From: Platycnemis pennipes | Lineage: Eukaryota; Arthropoda; Insecta; Odonata; Platycnemididae | Direction of reading: 5' to 3' | Assembly (NCBI GenBank): GCA_933228895.1 | Contig: OW121853.1 | Span: forward strand, 81,886,645 to 81,950,644 | Length of the DNA: 64,000 bases | Shown here: one piece after another, positions 55,445 to 64,000 of the stretch | Layout: each line of letters starts with the position of its first letter | Numbering within the stretch: the first letter of the stretch is position 1 | Position numbers and translations under genes: made by a program | Notes under the pieces: generated by a model | Told to the model about the DNA's origin: nothing | What the model saw: only the letters and a program-made list of their open reading frames with translations | Database searches by the model: none

Positions 55445-55595
55445 ACAGAAACTTGTGTTCAACCCGAAGGTTGGTTTTTGATAGGTGAGGGTAGAGCTCA
55501 CCACGTATTGGCGTGTGAAATTCACGCATTCGGGGAAGGGGGGCAGTTCCTTTCCCTGGCCCACCTGCGAATCCCTACGAAGTTCTGACACGCAT
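55445..55595. repeat. Dispersed repeat, copy 2 (partner 39200-39380)
   Basis: Shares GTGTTCAA.CCGAAGG, GTGTGAAATTCAC against GAGTGAAATTCAC, and CAGTTCCT with following CACCTG. Divergence is high, so it is an old family. Confidence 0.6.
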
Positions 55596-58564
55596 AAAAT
55601 CGAATCGCGAGGATGTTAGGTGGGGGCGTCCAGAAAGGCCCCGCAAATAAACAACTAACTCATTTCGCGAAATGCACTTTGGGTGCTCACAAACTCCAGA
55701 CGAATATAGCCGTTCGGATGCACCTTCCGTGTTCATTGTGTTCATAGGATCTCGGTCAAAACAAAAGGTGATAAACTCTTGCGCCTTAAATGTATAAAGA
55801 AAGATTAAATGCTCCCAAAGTAGTAAAACTATTATGTCCTTCGCAAGGGAGGGCAAAGAAGGAAGGCAAACTAAGATCTTTTTATGGGTTAACAACAAAA
55901 ACAACTGAACAATTAATACGATCACTAAGCTTAAAAGCGCACTCCATTAAACTACTACTGGAACCTTCACACTGCTTGATATGTGGTTCCTTATTGAGGA
56001 GGTTCGACCGCATCGCAGGGAAACAACACTAAATCATGACCGAAGCAGTGAATTAAAAGTAAGTTGATTTTACAGTGATGTCCAATTCCCTCAACCATAC
56101 TGAATTTAGTGCACACGAATGGAATTACAGGAAGGTGCGGGAAAATTGGGGGCGGGGTCTATCACACCCACGACTGAGAATATTTACGACCACGATGAGG
56201 ATAACCAAAAAAACACTACTAGCGAGAGATTCCCTATTGAAGAAGTTAGGTCATTTAGCAAGAGAGCAAGACTAGCCAGTCACAACCACTGACGTGGTTT
56301 AAGAGGACGTTAATCCCATGCTGCTTACCTCTATCGCACTAGTGTTAGCAATAGTGGAATGAAGTAAGGTGCCAGGAAAGGAGGAGCTTCAATCACGATC
56401 CACTCCTTTCGTGAACGCTCGCGTGAAGGTTCAAGTGATTGAGATTATTGGTCAACATTGTGGGATTTACTTTTCGAGACTACTTCTAAAATTGTGATTT
56501 GTTAGAGTTGCAAGCTAATGATTTGGCCAAAACTCCTCGATAGGGAACCACTATCAAGTAAAGCGAAGGTTCCAGTAAATTCTCAATCGTGGAAAATCTC
56601 AACCAGTGGGTGATAGTGAATCACATAACTTGTAAAAGAATCAACTGAGACAGGTATGAGTACAATAATGATATACAGACATATGCATAATCTAATTTAC
56701 TATTGTCTCCAATATTGATTACGCCCAGTAACCTGTGTGATATGAAAGTTTTATCAAGAAACTAGGAGTGAAGATGAGGATATCCGCATTTCATCGATGA
56801 TAAATTCGCGTTAACCTTACAAACCCTTAACAGTGATTCCCAGTGCCGGAAATGTCATGTACGGTAGAGTTAAAGAAGAACTATAGCACGTTACTAATCA
56901 TTTTACCCCTTTTAGTTCATGGAGCTACTGTTCCGTACTGAGGATATATTCACAGGCCTAAAAGCTCGTGAAGAATTATCCTCGTTTATTGAGCTTAGCT
57001 GGCTTAAAAGGTTTTGCATAATTCATAAATAATTCGTATTTGAAACGAAAAAATGCTTCGCGTTAGCTAGTGATTTTAGATTCGTTGCGGAGAGTTGAAT
57101 CCGATAAATTGAATTGCATTCAGCAGGTCGATAGATTCAGATTACTGGAATGGGCTTTTACCATATTTTTTTACTGCCGAATCTGATAGAGTTTGTAAAA
57201 TAAAAAGACCCGTATTTTTCCGTTTTTCGAACCATCAATTAGTTCTCGAGTTATAAGCGACAAAAAACTGATGTTTTTAACCCTTTCGGAAGAGTGGTCA
57301 TGCATCGACCTCTTACATCATCCACTTCGTCCAATCACAACTGAGCCCGCGAAGCTACTTCGCCTTATCGCAATGGGGGACACACAGCTGACTCTGCCAA
57401 TGGAGCGGTTGCGACAGGATCTGTGCGAGCAGACCTTCCGATAACCCCACTCCACTCCCTTTCCTTTCCCTAAAAGCAGTCAAGGACGGGAGGTAAATGA
57501 TGCCAATGATTTCAAAACAGCTTCTTTGGTGGGCGTCACCTTTGGCTTATTTTAATTTTTGATGTACGAGTGAATGGCTCTGATTAGAAGATAACTTTTT
57601 TCACCAAAATTCATTTTTCGTTTCCATCCAACGATTTTGTGTACAAAATTGCGATTACGGTTCCGAGTAAACATTTTACAAGTTCCCCATTCTCTCTACT
57701 AATCTCCAAGCGATTCATTTTGCGGTGTCTATCATCTGTAGGCTCACAAGCTTGCTCGTGTATCGAGGTCATTAGATACTATCAGCAGCGGGAATAACTC
57801 GGCTTGTAGACTATGTGTTCAGCTAATTTGATAACTTCATGTGGTTGATCAATCTGGTTTAAAACACTCTCACATATTTTCCTTTGGAATTAAAACTCGG
57901 AAGTGATGGCAACAGAGTGAGATGGTACATGTGTTGATCATCTTATAGCATTAATCATTATTACTCAGGGCTAAGCCTTATACAGCAATTAATAGAAGCA
58001 CGTATAATGATTGTAATCAACGAAATAATGCTGTGGTTATCAAAATTCAGTATAGAAAAATAAATCGAATGTTGAAATTTCGCATCATCATCATTTCCTT
58101 TAGCAATGGTGATTCCGAGGGGTTATTTGTGATAGATTTTAAGGTGTGGAATAATTATATAAATTTGGAGTCATCCATCACGCGGAAAGATTTCATTTTT
58201 AATGTTTTTTTTTCATTTTCATGTTTCATTTTTAAGACGGAATGGGATTGATCATTTGCACTCAGGAAGTAGCTTCACCGCGAAAGCTTGATTATCCCGC
58301 TTAATGACATTGTGTTCAGCACCACGCAATTGCGATCCTTCCTACTATCTCGTAATTAAAGTATCTTCTTCACCTGCATGTAAACTGAAGGAAAAATGCT
58401 CTTTTTTGCAATTTGTAAACCACGAATGAAAAGGGAAATACACAGTACCTGAGTGCAGATGCCTGAGCAACGGGCGGAGAAGCCTCCCTGTACTCTACAA
58501 ACGTCCACCCCCGAGTAAGGCGAGGGAACTTATTTTCCCGCACGGCCATGTTTCTCATTTGACG

Positions 58565-58745
58565 ACCAGGGACTAAATTATTGGTGTGTTGGTAGCCGAT
58601 GACGTCGATTGTATGGCGGCTGACGGCAAGTCCCAGGTTCGATTCTGAAAGGGGCCTTTGGTCACGTCCAGCTGAGCTGTGATATTTTATAACTAGCATC
58701 GATCTTTCTGGGAAATCACGAACGGTACAGATAAAACACTGCTTC
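58565..58745 (+). mobile_element. tRNA-derived SINE fragment
   Basis: CCCAGGTTCGATTCTGA (near 58631) is a B box. 35-40 bases later CACGTCCAGCTGAGCTGTG resembles the 3' body of the SINE at 63030 (CATGTCCAGCTTAGGTAAG). The A box is weak. Confidence 0.5.
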
Positions 58746-59985
58746 CACATATTGATGTGTGAGTTTCACTCGCCGTTCTTCTTATTTAGTAATAAGGAAG
58801 ACCTACTGTAAACAACCGAACCGATCTTCGGGTTAAAAACTGAATGTACTCACGTCCTCCTCAATCGTTTAACTCTCTTCGCTATCGCCGACCCTATCGC
58901 CGGGAATAGATGCGTTCCTCATTACCTTCACCAAATCCGCACTGATGCTTGTTCAAGCCAACGCGCTGGGGAGGTGAAAGATTCAAATCTGGGTCAGTCA
59001 CCGTTCGAGGTGCCCTAAAATATATTGGAATGATATTAGTTTTCAATTTATCGAAAGGAATCTCCCACTGTTTGCTTAAATCTGGAACACGCTTCGGTAT
59101 TTATTTGATTGCTGAAAAAACACGGGAATATTCCATTTCCATGAAATATTTTTGCGAGAGCTTAATGACAAATTGAGTGTAGATATCAGGAAGAGAGACG
59201 AGAGTGTGAGTAATTTAATTCTGTTGCGTAAACTTCATACAAATCCATCCGCGTTCAAGCACGGACTCTCGCTTTCCATTCGAATGCATTCGAGAAAAGA
59301 ACGACGGGAAAAGGTCAGCGGCGTCTATCCTTCCGTCATAAGAGGCAACTCAGGTTATTCGAGAGCAATGAACGAGTTAAACGCTGTCCAGAAACAAATC
59401 CGGGTGTGACCTTTTTTTTTAGGATGGTAAGTTCGGTGTATCCAAGGTTGAGGCCGATTTTCTTGCCGGTACATTGAACTCCTTCGGTCGCTGAGAACCA
59501 GATAATTTTTTTCAGCGACCGATCATGGTGCCTTACAATATACAGCCAGGAGTCAACCGCGAGACTTTCTAATGAAATATGCTCGACTACGCATGACCTA
59601 AAATACGAAAGAAAGTAATAAATGGAATACGTGAAATCTACATTTCGAAGGTGATGTTTAAGCCATTAAAGTATCAATAACACTCTTCCAACAAAGGGAA
59701 AGGCGCTCCCGGAAATCTTAGCTTGTATGCAATGACATGCAAATGAACAGACAGAGATATGGACTACAGAGCTTGAACTCGTTAAAAGAATCTTTTGGAG
59801 AATGTATCTCCGTTTGCACATCTTTGGTTAGTGAGTCGTCACCTCAGTACACATGTACAGGTTATTCATAGAGCACGGTAATCCGTTGATGCACTTAAAC
59901 TTTTGTTAGCACTGAGTGACATAAAGCAGTGATGGCTTAAACCGATAGTCAATAGTAGTTATTTGGGGGAGGCGAACAATAAATG
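58746..59985. other. No recognised gene
   Basis: Short frames only. GATTCAAATCTGGGTC near 58980 could be another decayed B box. Confidence 0.4.
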
Positions 59986-59989
59986 AGGC

Positions 59990-60260
59990 CATTAACGCCT
60001 TTTTAGGCTCGGTGGGTCGTGGAGGAAGGATGGAGGGATATCCGTCGTCGGCATTAGCCTGCTATCAGCGAAAGGCTCCAAGGGCCTCTCGGTTTAACAT
60101 CCCATTTGATGGAGTACTGCATGCGTAGTACTCTCCACAAGCAAATAGAGACCTATACCTAGCAACGAAAAATCTGCCACTACCGGGACTCGAACCCGGA
60201 TCATCGGGATGGGAGGCTTAATGACATTGTATTCAACCCATTAAGAGCACTACTGCTAAG
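59990..60260 (-). mobile_element. tRNA-derived SINE
   Basis: The minus strand carries ATCCGGGTTCGAGTCCCGG (60183-60201), a strong B box, and an upstream TTAGCAGTAGTGCTCTTAAT head. The body GGCATTAGCCTGCTATCAGC and AAAGGCTCCAAGGGC (plus strand, 60048-60083) matches 53126-53157. Confidence 0.65.
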
Positions 60261-60428
60261 AGCAATAGATTAAGCATCACGATTTTCATCATAGACCAGT
60301 AACGATAGACAAATCGAGTGAAGCGCTAATGTCATCAGACCACCCCCATACTAACATGATGACGCCACTTGAATTATTACCTGTTTTGGCATCCGATTTT
60401 ATTCACTGCAGAGATAGAAAACTTGAAT

Positions 60429-60523
60429 TGGAAATGAAAATCCACTTTGCACGTTCCACAAAGTGGATTTTCATTTCCAATCGAGTGGTTCCACAAAGTA
60501 AAGCCTCAAACTTTGAACTGTGA
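60429..60523 (+). mobile_element. Small foldback element with 12-bp target duplication
   Basis: GAAAACTTGAAT at 60417-60428 and again at 60524-60535 flank a 95-bp insertion. Perfect 22-base arms (60428-60449 and 60459-60480) surround a 9-base loop. The 43-base tail includes GTGGTTCCACAAAGTAAAGCCT, close to the tail of the element at 17781. No hammerhead-like core is present. Confidence 0.72.
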
Positions 60524-60834
60524 GAAAACTTGAATCTCTACACCAATAAAAAATACAAATGCAATGTACTCAGTACTCAACAAACAACGCAATTTTACTG
60601 CAGTATGAGTGCACTGAAATAAACTCCAAAAACTCCACGACAAATAATCGCTTACTTTTAGGTTGCTGCAACTATACAATGAACAATTTCTTCTTATAGT
60701 AACATCTGGCACCCCCAAATAAATTCTTGGACCTCCATGGGTGAGCTCACCTCTGTTTAAGAATCGCTGACGAGGAGGTTAACACTCTATGATATTCCAC
60801 CATGTTTTCCATAAGCCTGGATCATCTGGAGTAC

Positions 60835-61075
60835 TCTCTTTTGTGACAGCGAGGCAAATACAATGACAAAAGCAGAAGGCTAGACGGGAAGCATTTGAAT
60901 CGTTGCGTTATAGTGAAATTATGACAATCAAATGACTGAGTAACAAATAAAGAGGTTCAAATGAGGAAGATAAGAAAGAAATCTCATGAAAAATTAAAGA
61001 AGACTGGATTATCTCTCATGTCTTATGTGCTATTAGTTATAAAGGATGCAAAAGTGATTGCATATGGCTATACGA
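60835..61075 (+). pseudogene. Ancient RTE 3'-region relic
   Basis: GACAGCGAGGCAAATACAATGACAAAAGCAGAAGG parallels the RTE phrase GGCAGTGAGGCATGGACGATGACAGCAGCGGAGAAG. GGAAGCATTTGAATCGTTGCGTTATAG parallels GGAAGCATTCGAAATATGGTGCTATAG, and both continue similarly for about 200 bases. It is far more diverged than copies A-F, so it is an older insertion or a sister family. Confidence 0.5.
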
Positions 61076-63029
61076 AGAGGGCTTTCGATACACAAAATCA
61101 AGTAAAAATAGCTCCAATGTACGGATCAATGCATGTAGTGAAGCACGTGTGAATATGACGTAATATCACTGGCGTAGGTTTCACAGTGGTTCCTAAGTGG
61201 TAGTAGCGGTAGAAGTGGCGTAAGTGTCAGAGTTTCTTAATAATTGAAAAATTTCATATTATATCAGGCTGTTCATAGATTTTTGCGCTTTACGTGCCAC
61301 GAACAACTGAGCTTTAATGCCTTTCAGGCGACTACAATTGTATATTGCCTCTTTTTAGGCCTCAATTTTCTGCATGCATCTCGATTTTATCTTTTCTCTC
61401 AATTTAATCCCCTCCTGCGAGGTGATGTATTTTTCTTGTATGACCCAATTTTCATTGGTTCATGTCTCTGATCTCTAAAAAGGCTTATCACTCCCGTGTT
61501 TTCACGCTTACGTTCCTTCATCGCGACCATATTTTATTTAAGCATAGAGATAGTTTTTTATCATCATCTCCCAAAATCGAGCTATGCTGCGATATCCAAG
61601 TCCATTACATCAGCTTCTTCCAACGTAAGTTAAGGTGAACTCTTCTCCTGACTACGCATACTGCACCGTCTACTCAGTTACCCTCATCTCCAAACCTGAA
61701 TTTTAGTTTCTCTCGATTAATCGTAGTATTACTTTATACTGAAGCAGTAAAGGTGATGATTTCAACGACGTTAGCAATTGCCTTTAGTAGTTTCGAAGCC
61801 ATTTGCGAAAACGACAATTTTAATTTCCTACCCTTTGATTTTATTAAAAAAATAACTTTCTTACCCCATCCCCTTCCTCAAGTACCTTCCTCAAATATCA
61901 TACGAGACGAGTACAAGAGGATAAATCACGAGTACATTCTTATCTAAGTACTATATTTTTACCTTAAGTGTACATGCCGGCTATTCAAATATTGTCTAAA
62001 TGAAAGAACCTGACCTTATCTGACAAGAGAAGAAAACCTTTTCCCAAACTCTCAGAGATTCGCAAGTATCACTCAACCCCTCACTGATAAATAGCTCCAG
62101 TAAAAGGGATTGGAAACTCGTAGACTATTTGGAATCCCTAAACGCCATTTCAGTATCACAACCACCCAGTCCTTCACTGCTTTGCCTCGAGAGACGCATC
62201 GAGTTCCATATCCTGGTACCAGAGGAGAGGTATTTTTCGAGTTTTTAAAACTTCTCTAAACAGTTTCACAAGTCCAAAGGGATTTGTTTTCCTCCTCATG
62301 CTCAATCTTTCTTTCTATGTTTACCCGCCGAAAAACCTTTCTCCCGGCCATTCTTCCTCATTCCTTTCTATCTAACCACGCCCGCCCTCGACCTCTCACT
62401 TAATCATCACGCGCTAATCAGAGACATACCCATAGAATGGACGGCGGCCGTTATGAGAATCTGTAATCTGTGTCTCCCTGGATTGGAGGAGGCATTGGAA
62501 AGGACCTTTCAACTTAATCTTTGCTGTAGTATCACGCCGCAGGAAAGGACCCCTCAGGATGATTCTGAATCAACTAGTAATTAAATAAATCATTTATTAC
62601 TCTTATTCTAGTCAAATCGTAATTTTTGGCAAACTTGAATAGGCAAAGATATAAAAAAAATTATGTTGAGAGGAGGAGAAAAATAGAATTTGGTCACAAA
62701 AGTTATTTTTAATGTATACTTTTGACATCATCGTGGTGGTACGAGGAAGGTATTTACAGATTTAAATGAATTCCCCTCAGGAGGTTAATATTAATTCCTT
62801 AAAATATACAACTCGGCAATATGTACTGCGTGTTTGGTTGTAAAACTGAAACTCTCGCATTGATCAGGCCTCGAAGCATAGATCTCATCAGTACATTGAC
62901 CAGCGGAACTTGTACTATTTATTCACGCGATTTATTTTACAACCGCGAGCTAACCTGTAGTAGAGTGTTGGGCAACTCATCAGCACCTAGAGACTATGTA
63001 CATAATTATAATTTCAATGACCCCCACTT
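61076..63029. other. No recognised gene
   Basis: AT-rich with short frames lacking motifs. Confidence 0.45.
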
Positions 63030-63250
63030 GCCAACGAGGTAGTTCAGTGGGCAGAGCATTGGGCGGCTGCCTTGAGATATCGGGTTTGAGTCCGGAAGCG
63101 TATCCTTTCATCATGTCCAGCTTAGGTAAGCAGTATGTACACTAACTCCTGAGTTTCACATCTCCTTAAGAATCACAGGTGGTACTGGATAAGAAACTGG
63201 CCTCCCTTACCCTCATGACTAAATTTTACACTCCATTAGACTTAGAATAT
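63030..63250 (+). mobile_element. tRNA-derived SINE
   Basis: GAGGTAGTTCAGTGGGCAGAGC (63038-63059) fits a tRNA A box, and ATCGGGTTTGAGTCCGG (63079-63095) fits the B box at normal spacing. A non-tRNA body follows (CATGTCCAGCTTAGGTAAGC). The acceptor stem does not close, so it is not a functional tRNA gene. Confidence 0.65.
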
Positions 63251-63739
63251 GGTATAGTATTTTGTTTCAGCAGATTTATGCTTGATCGAAATGAATTCGT
63301 ATCGTAAAAACAGGAAAATATTTAGAAATTCAACGTATAGCACCTCTTCAAAATACAAAGAAAATGGATAGAGAACAGATATATGGATAGAGCATGAAAT
63401 TGAAGAAGGCCACGTTTATTATGACCGTTTCGTTAGTGACAGTCTATGGCCAAATTTACTTCCTATCCTTGATTCTTAAAATTCTTAAAAAAAAAGGTTT
63501 TAGATGCCATATGATATTAACTGTCTGGGATAAACAAAAAGCTTCCCGAATGGCACTAATTGTAATGAGAATCTGTGGCGTAGGTAAAGAAAAAACAAGT
63601 CACAGAATGGAAGCGAGCAGGTGTGCAGTTGAGCAATGACGCGGGATCTCACGCCGTACATTTTATCACTGTGGTTTATTTCATTCCTCATGCAACATGA
63701 GAACTATAATTCAATAAAATAAAAATAGGAGTTCTTCAC

Positions 63740-64000
63740 GCTCTCAAACTCGTTTGCGTTTTCGCGAGCCGGAAGATGTTGAAAAAAATTTGTTGACCCG
63801 AAAAGATTAGGACCTCGAGGGTTGGCGACCTCTGAACCACAGCGGCTTATGCACGCCCGCTGACTTCCCCCAGCGGCGAGGCGAAAGCAACGCGTAACGC
63901 CACGGCCGAATTTCTCACGTCTCCGCAGTCTAATCCGCGACAGGTTGGAAATGATGTTTCTGTTGCGTACCGACTCCCTGCGCGGATGGGAGGAAGGGGG
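63740..64000. promoter_or_regulatory. CpG-rich window edge, possible promoter
   Basis: CpG density rises abruptly (GCGAGCCGG, CAGCGGCGAGGCG, ACGCCACGGCCG). No exon can be defined before the window ends. Confidence 0.3.

Larger units (their letters stand above)
53331..58560. other. Mostly unrecognised DNA between SINE copies
   Basis: Apart from the AT tract (54655-54765), the dispersed repeat at 55445-55595 and a 16-bp inverted pair (GATGCACAAATATGTT near 54377 and its complement near 54473), no gene or element is supported. Frames such as 55575-55925 and 55790-56032 overlap on opposite strands and lack motifs. Confidence 0.45.

Overview
The window reads as intergenic, transposon-packed DNA from an arthropod, most likely an insect. 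It carries copia-type LTR elements primed by an internal half of initiator tRNA-Met, a mariner, a Tigger/pogo element, a piggyBac-type element, a Helitron, RTE, CR1-like and LOA/R1-like non-LTR retrotransposons, and tRNA-derived SINEs, with AT-rich gaps between. I see no bacterial operon and no intact host gene. Almost every coding stretch is a broken mobile-element frame.

Layout. 1-3437 (minus): 5' part of a Ty1/copia element with a 277-bp LTR, primer site, gag, protease and integrase/RT frames, running off the left edge. 4573-5345: two diverged exon-like copies, each behind a splice-acceptor-like sequence. 5606-6138: 41-bp minisatellite. 7440-10240: RTE copy with an internal tandem duplication. 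10403-about 19600 (minus): an LOA/R1-like LINE (ORF1, endonuclease, RT, RNase H) split at a TTAA by a piggyBac-like element (12770-17190). That element in turn hosts a mariner, a truncated RTE with target-site duplication, and two stacked CR1-like 3' ends. The same LINE also holds a 204-bp foldback insertion (17781-17984). 20553-25040: RTE scraps, a Helitron 3' end and a Tigger pseudogene. 25872-31912: a second copia element interrupted by a 3.3-kb RTE copy. 34437-37540: CR1-like copies. 42032-45440: the best-preserved long RTE copy. 46393-46644: another foldback element. 48522-50699: a DNA transposon with about 225-bp terminal inverted repeats around a broken ORF of a family I cannot name. 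52.7-63.3 kb: SINEs, a third foldback element and an ancient RTE relic in otherwise unremarkable DNA. GC-rich, CpG-rich stretches at 47995-48520 and 63740-64000 are possible promoters of genes outside the window or unseen.

The most unusual signal is a group of small elements with long inverted arms and 9-12 bp target duplications (17781-17984, 46393-46644, 60429-60523). Two of them, plus a separate site at 40111-40148, fold into a hammerhead-ribozyme-like architecture with compensatory changes in stem I. This would fit a Penelope-related, ribozyme-bearing non-autonomous retroelement, but that assignment is inference.
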